Origin: CAWFSE01 sp963697565
Lineage (GTDB): Bacteria > Actinomycetota > Actinomycetes > CAVWCF01
Direction: 5' to 3'
NCBI GenBank assembly: GCA_963697565.1
Contig: CAVOOM010000009.1
Coordinates: forward strand, 62,001 to 126,000
Length of the DNA stretch: 64,000 bases
A program made the translations under genes and the position numbers. Under the pieces are notes generated by a model. That model saw only the letters and a list, made by a program, of their open reading frames with translations. It did not search any database and was not told the origin of the DNA. This document shows, piece by piece, positions 30,317-40,773 of this stretch. Position 1 is the stretch's first letter, and the number at the start of each line of letters is the position of its first letter.

Positions 30317-30664
30317 ATGACGTCCGGTCACGAGCCCCTAGGCAGCCTCCTCGCGGTCAAGCAAGCCGAGCTTGAGGCCGAGCTCGCGGGGTTGGAGTCA
30401 GCGTCTGAGCCCACCGAGATCTCGGGTTCGATCGCCTTCGGCAAGCGGGTGGGCGACGGCACCAGCATCGCCGTCGAGCGGCTCAGCCAGGTGGCGGCCC
30501 ACGACCGTCTCCAGCAGACGCTTTCGGACGTCAAGCGGGCCCGGGCCAAGCTGGATCAGCAGACCTACGGATTCTGTGACCGCTGCTACGAGCCCATCCC
30601 CGCGGCCCGGCTTGAGGCGCTCCCGTGGGCGGTTCGCTGCGTCGCCTGCGCCGCCCTTGACTGA
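30317..30664 (+). CDS. TraR/DksA family zinc-finger protein
   Basis: This is a 115-residue protein from the ATG at 30317. The N-terminal half is a coiled coil (LLAVKQAELEAELAGLES, VERLSQVAAHDRLQQTLSDVKRARAKLD). The C-terminal zinc finger is YGFCDRCYEPIPAARLEALPWAVRCVAC, with cysteines CxxC and CxxC. The DksA/TraR group binds the secondary channel of RNA polymerase. The actinobacterial short forms are poorly studied and may instead be general zinc-finger proteins. An in-frame upstream start at 30251 would run into tRNA-Arg and is rejected. Confidence 0.88.
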   Translation: MTSGHEPLGSLLAVKQAELEAELAGLESASEPTEISGSIAFGKRVGDGTSIAVERLSQVAAHDRLQQTLSDVKRARAKLDQQTYGFCDRCYEPIPAARLEALPWAVRCVACAALD

Positions 30665-30758
30665 CGGTCCGCGGTGAACCCGATCCGGCCATTCGCCGCC
30701 ACGCGCGGGGCGGCAGCGGGCAGAGTGTGACTAGTGACCGCTCGGGGACGGAGGAGCC

Positions 30759-31217
30759 ATGACGGACCAGACTGCCGCCGAACAGATCGACAGGGTTCGA
30801 CGCCGGCGCGCCGAGCTGCGGGAGTCGATCGGCGACATGGAGTTGGCGCTGGCCGAGGCCGTCCATGGGCGGGAGGCCGAGTGGACGGTGCTCGTGCGCG
30901 AGCGCTGTGCGCACCTTGAGGACGACTTCGCCATCCACCTCGAGGTCGCCGAGGCCCCCACAGGCTTGCACGCCCAGGTGCTTGCCGATGCCCCGTACCT
31001 CGCGCCGCAGGTGAACCGGCTGCAGCGCGACCACGCCGGCATCTCGAAGCAGTTCACCGAGGTGCACGGGCTGCTGGACCCCCCGGAGGGCGACGTCGAC
31101 GTGGACGCCGTGCGGCTGTGCCTGACCGATTTGATCGGGCTGCTGGTGCGGCACCGCCAGCGGGGGGCCGACCTGCTGTGGGACGCGTACGCGACCAGCC
31201 TCGGCGGCGAGACCTGA
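30759..31217 (+). CDS. Hypothetical all-helical protein (hemerythrin-like layout)
   Basis: This is a 152-residue, acidic, all-alpha protein. Spaced histidines and acidic residues (DDFAIHLEVAE, RDHAGISKQ, LLVRHRQRGADLLWDAYATSLGGE) recall the four-helix bundle of hemerythrin-like proteins, with an HxxxE and an HxxxxxD-type pattern. The full diiron signature is not certain. I do not recognise a named family. GGAGGAGCC precedes the ATG at 30759. It stands between the DksA-like gene and the pyrimidine-type operon with its own spacing. Confidence 0.6.
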   Translation: MTDQTAAEQIDRVRRRRAELRESIGDMELALAEAVHGREAEWTVLVRERCAHLEDDFAIHLEVAEAPTGLHAQVLADAPYLAPQVNRLQRDHAGISKQFTEVHGLLDPPEGDVDVDAVRLCLTDLIGLLVRHRQRGADLLWDAYATSLGGET

Positions 31218-31312
31218 CCCACCCGGGCCGCAGTCCGCTCAGGACCTCCCCACGCGGGCGCCCAGACCGGTACGTTCGCTGAGTCCGGACCCCTGGGTGA
31301 GGAAGTGGCGCG

Positions 31313-32150
31313 ATGTCGGTTGTGCGGGCAGCACTCGTCCAGACCCCCTGGACGGGCGACAAGGAGTCGATGATCGCGCGGCACGAGGAGTACGCCCGCG
31401 AGGCCGCCGCCGCGGGAGCCCAGGTCATGTGCTTCCAGGAGCTCTTCTACGGGCCCTACTTCTGCCAAGTGCAGGACGCCGCGTACTACGACTACGCCGA
31501 GTCGATCCCCGGCCCGACCACCGAGCGCTTCCAGGCGCTGGCCGCCGAGCTCGGCCTGGTCCTCGTGCTGCCGATGTACGAGCGCGAGCAGGAGGGCTTC
31601 CTCTACAACACCGCCGCCGTCGTCGACGCGGACGGCTCGTACCTCGGCAAGTACCGCAAGCACCACATCCCGCAGGTCAAGGGGTTCTGGGAGAAGTTCT
31701 ACTTCCGCCCCGGCAACGGCGGCTTTCCGGTGTTCGACACCGCGGTCGGGCGGGTGGGGGTCTACATCTGCTACGACCGGCACTTCCCCGAGGGATGGCG
31801 CGCCCTCGGCCTCAATGGCGCGCAGATCGTGTTCAACCCGTCTGCGACGTCGCGCGGCCTGTCGTCGTACCTGTGGAAGTTGGAGCAGCCGGCCTCGGCG
31901 GTGGCCAACGAGTACTTCATCGGCGCCATCAACCGGGTCGGGGTCGAGGAGTTGGGCGACAACGACTTCTACGGCACCACGTACTTCGTCGACCCCGAGG
32001 GCGCCTTCGTCGGCGACGTCGCCAGCGACCGCGACGCCGAGCTGATCGTCCGCGACCTCGACATGGACAAGCTCACCGAGGTACGCAATCGGTGGGCCTT
32101 CTACCGAGACCGCACGGCCGGACGCCTACGACGACCTGGTCCGGCCGTGA
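31313..32150 (+). CDS. Carbon-nitrogen hydrolase, beta-ureidopropionase/N-carbamoyl amidohydrolase type (one frameshift)
   Basis: This nitrilase-superfamily amidohydrolase is about 278 residues. The Glu-Lys-Cys triad is visible: E in CFQELFYGPYF, K in KYRKHHIP, C in YICYDRHFPEG. The last turn of the family (NRWAFYRDRRPDAYDDLVRP) is regained by removing one extra base at about 32113; otherwise the frame runs on past 32150. In the reductive pyrimidine pathway such enzymes release CO2 and ammonia from N-carbamoyl-beta-alanine. The next gene, 22 bases on, is dihydropyrimidinase, which supports this role over N-carbamoylputrescine amidase. Confidence 0.88.
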
Positions 32151-32172
32151 GCACGCGAAAGGGGTGTCAATC

Positions 32173-33591
32173 GTGACCGTGCTGATCTCCGGCGGCACCG
32201 TCATCAGCCCGACCGGATCGTCGGCCATGGACGTGCTCATCGACGGCGAGCGGATCGCCGCGCTGCTCGAGCCGGGCTCGACCCGGTTGGGCAGCGACCT
32301 CGCCGCGACCGCCGAGCGGGTCATCGACGCCACCGGCAAGTACGTGATCCCGGGCGGCGTCGACTGCCACACGCACATGGAGCTGCCGTTCGGCGGCACG
32401 TACGCCTCGGACACGTTCGAGACCGGCACCCGGGCGGCGGCGTGGGGCGGCACCACGACGATCGTCGACTTCGCCGTGCAGCGCACAGGTGAGCGCGTGC
32501 AGGACGGGCTCGCGGCTTGGCACGCCAAGGCCGAGGGGCAGTGCGCCATCGACTACGGCTTCCACCAGATCATCGGCGGCGTCGACGACGACGCGCTCAA
32601 GGCCATGGACGAGCTGGTGGCCGAGGGCATCACCTCGTTCAAGCTGTTCATGGCCTACCCCGGAGTCCTCTACAGCGATGACGGCCAGATCCTGCGGGCC
32701 ATGCAGACCGCCGCCGCCAACGGCGCGATGGTGATGATGCACGCCGAGAACGGCATCGCGATCGACGTGCTGGTGCACCAGGCGCTCTCCCGCGGGGAGA
32801 CCGCCCCGGTCAACCACGGGCTGACCCGGCCGTGGGAGACCGAGGAGGAGGCGGTGCACCGCGCGATCATGCTGGCGCGGCTGACCGGGGCCCCGCTCTA
32901 CATCGTGCACATGTCGGCCAAGCAGGGGGTGGCCACGCTGCAGGCGCACCGCGACCAGGGCCTCAACGTGTTCGGCGAGACGTGCCCGCAGTACCTCTAC
33001 CTCTCGTTGGAGGAGCACCTGGCCGCCCCCGGCTTCGAGGGGGCGAAGTGGGTCTGCTCGACGCCTGTGCGGGCGGCGGCTGAGGGCCACCAGGACGAGT
33101 TGTGGAAGTACCTGCGCACCAACGACCTGTCGGTCGTCAGCACCGACCACTGCCCGTTCTGCATGAAGGAGCAGAAGGAGCTCGGGGTCGGCGACTTCTC
33201 GAAGATCCCCAACGGCATCGGGTCGGTGGAGCACCGCATGGACCTGCTCTTCCAGGGCGTGGTCGATGGGCGCATCTCCAAGGAGCGCTGGGTCGAGCTG
33301 TGCTCGACGACCCCGGCCCGGATGTTCGGCCTGTACGGGCGCAAGGGCGTCATCGCGCCGGGAGCCGACGCCGACGTCGTGGTCTACGACCCCAACGGCC
33401 ACACCAGCATCGGCTACGGCAAGACGCACCACATGAACATGGACCACTCCGCGTGGGAGGGCTTCGAGATCGACGGCCACGTCGACACCGTGCTGTCCCG
33501 GGGTGCGGTGGTGATCGACCAGGGCGAGTATCACGGCAGCAAGGGACATGGCCGCTACCTGAAGCGCGGCTTGTCGCAGTACCTCCAGTAG
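32173..33591 (+). CDS. hydA: Dihydropyrimidinase (hydantoinase)
   Basis: This 472-residue zinc amidohydrolase opens the ring of dihydrouracil, dihydrothymine or hydantoins. The metal-site motifs are DCHTHMELPFGG (first two histidines), the carbamylated lysine region SFKLFMAYPG, HAENG, IVHMSAKQG, and STDHCPF with the last aspartate. The C-terminal GADADVVVYDP and HHMNMDHSAWEG are standard. I chose the GTG at 32173 because AAAGGGG lies just upstream; a GTG at 32164 is possible. It is the middle gene of a three-gene operon with the nitrilase-type enzyme and an LLM oxidoreductase. Confidence 0.95.
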   Translation: MTVLISGGTVISPTGSSAMDVLIDGERIAALLEPGSTRLGSDLAATAERVIDATGKYVIPGGVDCHTHMELPFGGTYASDTFETGTRAAAWGGTTTIVDFAVQRTGERVQDGLAAWHAKAEGQCAIDYGFHQIIGGVDDDALKAMDELVAEGITSFKLFMAYPGVLYSDDGQILRAMQTAAANGAMVMMHAENGIAIDVLVHQALSRGETAPVNHGLTRPWETEEEAVHRAIMLARLTGAPLYIVHMSAKQGVATLQAHRDQGLNVFGETCPQYLYLSLEEHLAAPGFEGAKWVCSTPVRAAAEGHQDELWKYLRTNDLSVVSTDHCPFCMKEQKELGVGDFSKIPNGIGSVEHRMDLLFQGVVDGRISKERWVELCSTTPARMFGLYGRKGVIAPGADADVVVYDPNGHTSIGYGKTHHMNMDHSAWEGFEIDGHVDTVLSRGAVVIDQGEYHGSKGHGRYLKRGLSQYLQ

Positions 33592-33649
33592 GGGAGGCGC
33601 CGGGCCTGTTGGCGGGACCGGCCTCCCGCGACCGGAAGGAGACCGGCGC

Positions 33650-34666
33650 ATGCAGCTCGGCGTCGTCCTGCAGTGCAACCCGCCCGCGTCGCGCGTCGTC
33701 GACCTGGCGCGCCAGGCCGAGAACCTCGGCTTCGACTACGTGTGGACGTTCGACTCCCACCTGCTGTGGGAGGAGCCCTTCGTCATCTACAGCCAGATCC
33801 TGGCCGAGACCCGCAAGGTCACGGTCGGCCCGATGGTCACCAACCCGGCCACCAGGGACTGGACCGTCACGGCCTCGCTCTTCGCGACGCTGAACGAGAT
33901 GTACGGCAACCGCACGGTCTGCGGGATCGGGCGCGGCGACTCGGCGGTGCGCGTCCTCAACGGCAAGCCCACGACGCTGGCGACGCTGCGCGACAGCATC
34001 CACGTCATCCGCGAGCTCGCCAACGGGCGCGAGGTCGAGCACCAGGGGTCGACCCTGCGCTTCCCGTGGGGCGGCGAGTCCCGCCTTCCCGTGTGGGTCG
34101 CGGCGTACGGGCCGAAGGCGCTGGCCCTCGCCGGCGAGGTCGGGGACGGCTTCATCCTGCAGCTGGCCGACCCCTCGATCGCCGCCTGGACGATCAAGGC
34201 GGTCCGGGAGTCGGCCGAGCGCGCCGGCCGCGATCCGGACGCGATCACGATCTGCGTCGCGGCCCCGGCGTACGTCGGGGACGACCTGGCCCACATGCGC
34301 GACCAGTGCCGGTGGTTCGGCGGGATGGTCGGCAACCACGTGGCCGACCTCGTGGCCCGCTACGGGGACGACGGGTCGGTGCCGAGCGCGTTGACCGACT
34401 ACATCAAGGGCCGCACGGGGTACGACTACAACGAGCACGGACGCGCCGGCAACACCCACACCGACTTCGTCCCGGACGAGATCGTCGACCGCTTCTGCAT
34501 CCTGGGGACCCCGGCGGACCACATCGAGCGGCTCGAGGAGCTCAAGGCGCTCGGCGTCGACCAGTTCGCCGTCTACCTCCAGCACGACGGCAAGGCGCAG
34601 ACGCTTGAGGCGTACGGGGAGACCGTGATCCCCGCGGTGCGGGAGCAGGTCGCCGCCAAGTCCTGA
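33650..34666 (+). CDS. LLM-class, probably F420-dependent, oxidoreductase (TIGR03842-like)
   Basis: This 338-residue luciferase-like TIM barrel begins MQLGVVLQCNPPASRVVDLA and continues with GFDYVWTFDSHLLWEEPFV, GIGRGDSAVRVLNGKP and VWVAAYGPKALALAGEVGDG. These features match the TIGR03842 type of F420-dependent oxidoreductases of actinobacteria. AAGGAG precedes the ATG. In other actinobacteria this type sits with dihydropyrimidinase genes, as here. No flavin-type dihydropyrimidine dehydrogenase gene (preA/preT) is in the window, so it may supply the reductive step or handle a related ring; that is inference. Confidence 0.88.
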   Translation: MQLGVVLQCNPPASRVVDLARQAENLGFDYVWTFDSHLLWEEPFVIYSQILAETRKVTVGPMVTNPATRDWTVTASLFATLNEMYGNRTVCGIGRGDSAVRVLNGKPTTLATLRDSIHVIRELANGREVEHQGSTLRFPWGGESRLPVWVAAYGPKALALAGEVGDGFILQLADPSIAAWTIKAVRESAERAGRDPDAITICVAAPAYVGDDLAHMRDQCRWFGGMVGNHVADLVARYGDDGSVPSALTDYIKGRTGYDYNEHGRAGNTHTDFVPDEIVDRFCILGTPADHIERLEELKALGVDQFAVYLQHDGKAQTLEAYGETVIPAVREQVAAKS

Positions 34667-34747
34667 TCGCGCCGCCCGCGGGTAACCGTCATCGGTCCGT
34701 ACGATGGTTAGACCGCCGGGTGGGCGGGCGCGCGACGAGGGGGACCC

Positions 34748-35350
34748 ATGGGCGAGCCGCGGTCGATGCGCGTCGGCGGCCGGCTGTCGCTGGACTTCCT
34801 CAACACGGTCCACCCGCGCCACGGGCCGGACCCGGTTGAGGGACTGCGCGACTATGCGGCGGTCCTCGACTGGGCGGCCGAGGGCGGGGTGGCCGTGCCC
34901 TCGGGGGTGCCCGCCCTGCGGCGGATGGCCGCGGCGGAGCCGTTGGCGGCGGCGTTGGCGCATGCGCAGGTGCTGGCGTTCCGTGAGTCCCTGCACGGGG
35001 TCTTCGTGGCCTCGATGGGGGGCCTGCGGGTCGCCGCCGCGGGGCTGGCGAGCGTCAACGCGGTGCTGCGCGACGCGACCGACCACCACGTGCTCGTCGC
35101 GGGCCGAGGCGGCGGGGTGCGCGATGGCTGGGCGGAGTCCGACGACCTCGCGCAGGTGCTGTGGCCCCTCGCGATCGACGCGTGGGACGTGCTCACCGAG
35201 GTGGCGCTGGACCGGGTGCGCGAGTGCCCGGGCGGCGGCGGCTGCGGGCGGCTCTTCCTTGACACCTCGCGGTCGGGGACGCGCCGGTGGTGCGACATGC
35301 GCACCTGCGGCAACCGGGCCAAGGCCCGCGCCCACTACGCCCGCGGGTAG
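34748..35350 (+). CDS. CGNR zinc-finger/ABATE domain putative regulator
   Basis: This is a 200-residue protein with an N-terminal ABATE domain (GGRLSLDFLNTVHPR..., residues 10-140) and a C-terminal CGNR zinc finger (CGRLFLDTSRSGTRRWCDMRTCGNRAKA). The zinc ligands are the cysteines of CPGGGGC and of WCDMRTC. The family is thought to hold stress-related transcription regulators binding DNA through the CGNR finger; direct proof is sparse. It sits 80 bases after the LLM gene and may regulate the pyrimidine-type operon or stand alone. GAGGGGG precedes the ATG. Confidence 0.9.
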   Translation: MGEPRSMRVGGRLSLDFLNTVHPRHGPDPVEGLRDYAAVLDWAAEGGVAVPSGVPALRRMAAAEPLAAALAHAQVLAFRESLHGVFVASMGGLRVAAAGLASVNAVLRDATDHHVLVAGRGGGVRDGWAESDDLAQVLWPLAIDAWDVLTEVALDRVRECPGGGGCGRLFLDTSRSGTRRWCDMRTCGNRAKARAHYARG

Positions 35351-35494
35351 CCCGCGCACGGCGGCCGTCCACAGCGCCGCGAGGCGCCGCCCTCGTCCCC
35401 AGATCGCCGCGCGGGCCTGTTGGCCGACGGCGGGGCCAGGCGAGGGTGGGCGCAGCCGGCGGATGGCCCGCCGCACCGTTTCGTGGGAGTTGCC

Positions 35495-35956
35495 GTGAAC
35501 GAGACCCCTGTCACCGTGGTGGGCAATGTCGCCACCGAGCTCCGCCCCGGCTCAAGCGCCTCCGGCGCCGATATGGCGACGTTTCGGATCGCCTCGACGG
35601 CCCGCCGATTCGACCGCTCGGCCGGGTGCTGGGTCGACGCCCACACCAACTACGCGACCGTGGTCTGCTGGCGCGGCCTGGCGCGGCACGTGCTGGCCAG
35701 CCTGCACAAGGGCCAGCCGGTGGTCGTGACCGGCAAGCTGCACCTGAAGTCGTGGGAGAAGGACGGCAAGTCCGGGCTCACCGCGGAGATCGAGGCCGTC
35801 GCCGTCGGGCACGACCTGTCCCGCGGCACCAGCGTCTTCACCAAGTGGCAGCGGGAGTCAGCGCCTAGCGACGAGCGTCCGCTCGCGGACGCCCTGGCGG
35901 CCGGACCGGAGTCCGCCGCCCCGGCGCCGCCCCTCCCCGACGCGGCGGCGGCCTGA
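35495..35956 (+). CDS. ssb: Single-stranded DNA-binding protein (paralogue)
   Basis: This 153-residue protein has one OB-fold (residues 3-110): VNETPVTVVGNVATELR, FRIASTARRFDRSAG, then YATVVCWRGLARHVLASLHKGQPVVVTGKLHLKSWEKDGKSG. The C-terminus is Ala/Pro-rich and lacks the acidic DDDIPF tip that recruits partners in the main SSB. It also lies outside the rpsF-ssb-rpsR cluster. It is therefore likely the second SSB of actinobacteria (SsbB-like), linked to natural transformation, sporulation or recombination rather than bulk replication. Confidence 0.9.
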   Translation: MNETPVTVVGNVATELRPGSSASGADMATFRIASTARRFDRSAGCWVDAHTNYATVVCWRGLARHVLASLHKGQPVVVTGKLHLKSWEKDGKSGLTAEIEAVAVGHDLSRGTSVFTKWQRESAPSDERPLADALAAGPESAAPAPPLPDAAAA

Positions 35957-35971
35957 CCTCCGCGCGGCCCG

Positions 35972-35977
35972 TACCCT
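35972..35977 (+). promoter_or_regulatory. -10 element of a likely leaderless ettA transcript
   Basis: TACCCT fits the actinobacterial TANNNT consensus and ends 7 bases before the ettA ATG. This is the spacing expected if transcription starts at the A of the start codon. No Shine-Dalgarno lies between. Confidence 0.4.
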
Positions 35978-35984
35978 TGCGCCC

Positions 35985-37655
<1,671 letters not shown>

Positions 37656-37665
37656 CCGGCGCCTG

Positions 37666-38079
37666 ATGGCCCGCCACCGCTACGACGCGGCGCTGCGGTG
37701 GTCGGATATCGACGCCCTCGGCCACGTCAACAACGTCGCCTACCTCTCGCTGCTGCAGGAGGCGCGCGTCGGCCTCTACGCCGCCCGGCTCGGCACGATC
37801 GACTGGCAGGAGACCGGGGCGGTGGTGGCCCGCCACGAGATCGAGTACGCCACGCCGCTCACCTTCCGCGCCGAGCCGGTGCCGATCGACCTGTGGGTGA
37901 CCCGGGTCGGCACCACGTCGTACACGCTGGCCTACGAGATCCGCGACGACGCCGCCGTCTACGCCAGGGCCTCGACCGTCATGGTCAAGTGGGACCTGGT
38001 GGCCGGGCGGCCCAAGCCCCTCGACGACGAGGAGCGGCTGGTCCTGGAGTCGCTGCGCGACGAGGTCGCGCCGGAGTGA
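37666..38079 (+). CDS. Acyl-CoA thioesterase (4HBT hot-dog fold)
   Basis: This 137-residue single hot-dog protein of the 4-hydroxybenzoyl-CoA thioesterase type contains RWSDIDALGHVNNVAYLSLLQEAR. The aspartate and the HVNN motif form the active site of this class. It starts 11 bases after ettA and its TGA overlaps the GTG of the next gene. The substrate is probably a medium or long acyl-CoA (inference). Confidence 0.9.
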   Translation: MARHRYDAALRWSDIDALGHVNNVAYLSLLQEARVGLYAARLGTIDWQETGAVVARHEIEYATPLTFRAEPVPIDLWVTRVGTTSYTLAYEIRDDAAVYARASTVMVKWDLVAGRPKPLDDEERLVLESLRDEVAPE

Positions 38080-38765
38080 CAGCCGAGGGGCCGACGGCGG
38101 GGGAGGCGCCCACCTGGGGGGCGGTCTTGGCTCTGGCTGGCGCGCACGAGGCGCTGGGCCTGGCGTCGTACCTGCGCCGGCTGACCGCGCTGGACTCGCG
38201 TGCGGCGGTGCGGATCCAGGCGCGCGGAGCGGTCGCGGGGGTGTTCGCCGGGCCGCCCTTCGAGGTGGTCGCGCTGCGCCCGGTGGCCCTGGCCGCGCCT
38301 GTCGACGTGGATGCCACCGTGTCGGCGCAGCGGCTGCTGGAGCGCCTCGACGAGGTGGCGCCGGGTGAGGCGATCACGCTGCCGCCGCCCGTGGTCGGCC
38401 CGGCCTGGGCCGGGCTGCTGCCGCCGCGCACCGGGTGGGCGCAGGCTGGCGAGGTGGAGGCCGTGGCGGTGGCCGCGGCCGTGCGGTCGGGGATCGTCTC
38501 GTTCCGGGAGAAGGCCGATCGCATTCCCGAGGCCGAGCGGACCGTCGACCGGCTCGACGCGATGGCCCGAGAGGTGTGGCGCACGCCGATCGTCGGCTCG
38601 GTGCCGCTGCGCGCCGCCCACGCAGCCGAGGCGCTCGGCCTGCTGGGCCGCGAGGGCGACGTGATCGCGTCGGCGAGCGGCGCCTGGCGGCGGCTGCGCT
38701 GCGCAGGCGGCTCGGTCGCCGTGCGCGACCTCGACGTCCCCGGCCTCGCCCTGCTCTTCAGCTGA
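38076..38765 (+). CDS. Conserved hypothetical protein of the ettA cluster
   Basis: This is a 229-residue protein from a GTG that overlaps the thioesterase stop. No catalytic motif is evident. Conserved-looking blocks are LLPPRTGWAQAGEV, a helical Ala-rich middle, REVWRTPIVGSVPLRAAHAAEALGLLG, and a C-terminal beta-rich SGAWRRLRCAGGSVAVRD. I recall such proteins beside the ettA-thioesterase-globin genes of other actinobacteria, always without function. The tight overlap suggests it works with the thioesterase. Confidence 0.75.
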   Translation: MTAEGPTAGEAPTWGAVLALAGAHEALGLASYLRRLTALDSRAAVRIQARGAVAGVFAGPPFEVVALRPVALAAPVDVDATVSAQRLLERLDEVAPGEAITLPPPVVGPAWAGLLPPRTGWAQAGEVEAVAVAAAVRSGIVSFREKADRIPEAERTVDRLDAMAREVWRTPIVGSVPLRAAHAAEALGLLGREGDVIASASGAWRRLRCAGGSVAVRDLDVPGLALLFS

Positions 38766-38786
38766 AGCCGGCCGCCTCGGCGCCGG

Positions 38787-39182
38787 TCAGGCGTCCTCGG
38801 TGTTCTGCATCGAGAAGGCGGCCATGATCAGGTAGCGCCAGAGCCGGTCGTCCTGCGCCTCGGTGAGGCCCAGGGAGTCCACCGCGACCCGCATGTGCGC
38901 CAGCCAGGCGTCCCGGGCGGCCGAGTCGATCGCGTACGGCGCGTGGCGCATCCGCAGCCGCGGGTGGCCGCGCTCATCGGAGTACGTCGTGGGCCCGCCC
39001 CAGTACTGCTCAAGGAACATCCGCAGCCGCTCGGCGGCCGGGCCCAGGTCCTGCTCGGGGTACATCGGGCGGAGTTGCGGGTCGGCGGCGACCTCGGCGT
39101 AGAAGCGGGCCACCAGGCGCTCGAAGGCCGGGTGCCCGCCGATCTCGTCGTAGAAGGTCGGCTCCTGCGCTGGCTCGCTCAC
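38787..39182 (-). CDS. glbO: Group II truncated hemoglobin
   Basis: This 131-residue trHbO-type globin has the markers YDEIGGHPAFERLVARFY, PMYPEQDLGPAAERLRMFLEQYWGGP (distal side), and RMRHAPYAIDSAARDAWLAHM, where the histidine of RMRHAPY is the proximal haem ligand. The tryptophan at the G8-type position is present (DAWL). Group II globins bind oxygen tightly and are linked to respiration or NO/ROS defence. It begins with a GTG whose last bases overlap the stop of the SDR gene. Confidence 0.95.
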   Translation of the reverse strand: MSEPAQEPTFYDEIGGHPAFERLVARFYAEVAADPQLRPMYPEQDLGPAAERLRMFLEQYWGGPTTYSDERGHPRLRMRHAPYAIDSAARDAWLAHMRVAVDSLGLTEAQDDRLWRYLIMAAFSMQNTEDA

Positions 39183-40723
39183 CCGGCCAGTGTCTCAGGG
39201 CGCGTCGCTGCCCTCATCGCCTCCGCCGACTCTGCGCGCGCGAGCGCCTCAGCGGCGGCCCCGATGTTGCGCACCATGGACCCGAAGACCACCCCGTGGA
39301 AGGGCGCGACCGCCCACCAGTACAGGTGCCCGAGGAACCCGTGCGGGGCGAAGACGGCCCGCTGGCGGTACGTCGAGCGGCTCGGCCCGGCGGGCGCCAC
39401 CCCGAACTCCAGCCAGGCCAACCCCGGCAGCCGCATCTCGGCGCGCAGCCGCAGCAGCTCGCAGGGCAGCCGCTCCTCCACCCGCCAGAAGTCGAGCGAC
39501 TCGCCCACGACCACCCGGTCGGGGTCCCGCCGGCCGCGGCGCAGCCCGACCCCGCCGACCGCGCGATCGGCGATCCCGCGCAGCTCCCAGGCCCAGGGCA
39601 GCGAGTAGTAGCCGCGGTCTCCACCGATCCCCTCGACGATGCGCCACAGTGCCTCGGCAGGCGCGTCCACCACGGCCTCACGCGCGTCCTCGTACAACGA
39701 GCCGCCCGCCCAGTCCGGGTCGCTCGGCAGCGGATCGCTCGGAGCCCCCGGCGTGGAGGCCGAGGACCAGCGGGTGGCGACATCGGCCTCCTTGACCCGC
39801 TTGAGCGCCAGCTCCACGGCGCGCTCGAAGCCGACGAGCCCCTCCGGCGGGTCGGGGATGTACGCGGCGATGTCGTGCTCGTGCGCGAGCGCCTCGTTGC
39901 GCAGCGATTCGACCAGCGGGCGGGCGATGGCGCTGGGCACCGGGGTGATCGCCCCGACCCAGTGCGCGGAGAGCCCCGGTGTCAGCACCGGGACCTGGAC
40001 GATGAGCCGCTTGGGCAGCCTGGCGACCACCGCGTAGCGCTTCATCATGTCGGCGTAGGTGAGGATGTCCGGGCCGGCGATGTCGAACTCGCGCGACACC
40101 TCAGGGGGCAGCGATGCGGCGGCCACCAGGTAGCGCAGCACGTCGCGGATCGCGATGGGCTGGATGCGGTTGCTGGCCCAGCGCGGCACCACCATCGCAG
40201 GCAGCCGCTCGGTCAGGTGGCGGAGCATCTCGAACGACGCCGACCCGCTGCCGATGATCACGGCGGCCCGCAGCACGGCGGTGGGAACGCCGGCGCCGAG
40301 CAGGATGCGCCCCACCTCGAGCCGGGACGCCAGGTGCGGGGACACCCGCTCCTCGCGCGGCTGCGGCCCGCCGAGGTAGACGATCCGGCGGATCCCGGCC
40401 CGCTGGGCTTCGATCGCGAACGTCTCGGCGGCCCTGCGGTCGCGGTCAACGAAGTCCTCGCTGGCTAGGGAGTGCACGAGGTAGAAGGCGACCTCGACGC
40501 TGTCCAGGGCTGCGCGAACCGACGCCGCGTCTTGGAGGTCGCCGCGGGCCACCTCGACCTGGTCGGACCATGCGCGTCCGCGCAGCCGGGAGGGGTCACG
40601 GGCCAGGCAGCGCACGCGGTAGCCCGCGGCGAGCAGCTCTGGGACCAGCCGGCCGCCGATGTAACCGGTGGCCCCGGTGACCAGCACCAGCGGCGCCGGG
40701 GGGTCATTGCGCTCATCCGCCAC
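39179..40723 (-). CDS. SDR-type NAD(P)-binding oxidoreductase with DUF2867 domain
   Basis: This 514-residue fusion protein has two parts. Residues 1-350 are an atypical short-chain dehydrogenase/NmrA-like Rossmann domain (VLVTGATGYIGGRLVPEL at the N-terminus, VARGDLQD, VYLGGPQP). Residues 350-514 are a DUF2867 domain (YYSLPWAWELRGIADRAVGGVG, CELLRLRAEMRLPGLAWLEF), related to START-like folds. The usual family length is about 480-510, so it is complete. The GTG at 40723 is preferred; the longer frame to 40993 overlaps the MscS gene. The substrate is unknown. It is translationally coupled to the globin gene. Confidence 0.9.
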   Translation of the reverse strand: MADERNDPPAPLVLVTGATGYIGGRLVPELLAAGYRVRCLARDPSRLRGRAWSDQVEVARGDLQDAASVRAALDSVEVAFYLVHSLASEDFVDRDRRAAETFAIEAQRAGIRRIVYLGGPQPREERVSPHLASRLEVGRILLGAGVPTAVLRAAVIIGSGSASFEMLRHLTERLPAMVVPRWASNRIQPIAIRDVLRYLVAAASLPPEVSREFDIAGPDILTYADMMKRYAVVARLPKRLIVQVPVLTPGLSAHWVGAITPVPSAIARPLVESLRNEALAHEHDIAAYIPDPPEGLVGFERAVELALKRVKEADVATRWSSASTPGAPSDPLPSDPDWAGGSLYEDAREAVVDAPAEALWRIVEGIGGDRGYYSLPWAWELRGIADRAVGGVGLRRGRRDPDRVVVGESLDFWRVEERLPCELLRLRAEMRLPGLAWLEFGVAPAGPSRSTYRQRAVFAPHGFLGHLYWWAVAPFHGVVFGSMVRNIGAAAEALARAESAEAMRAATRPETLAG

Positions 40724-40773
40724 GCAGTGAGTGTGCGCCCCGTGCGGCGTCTGCGCACCTTCGGCCGGCCGGG

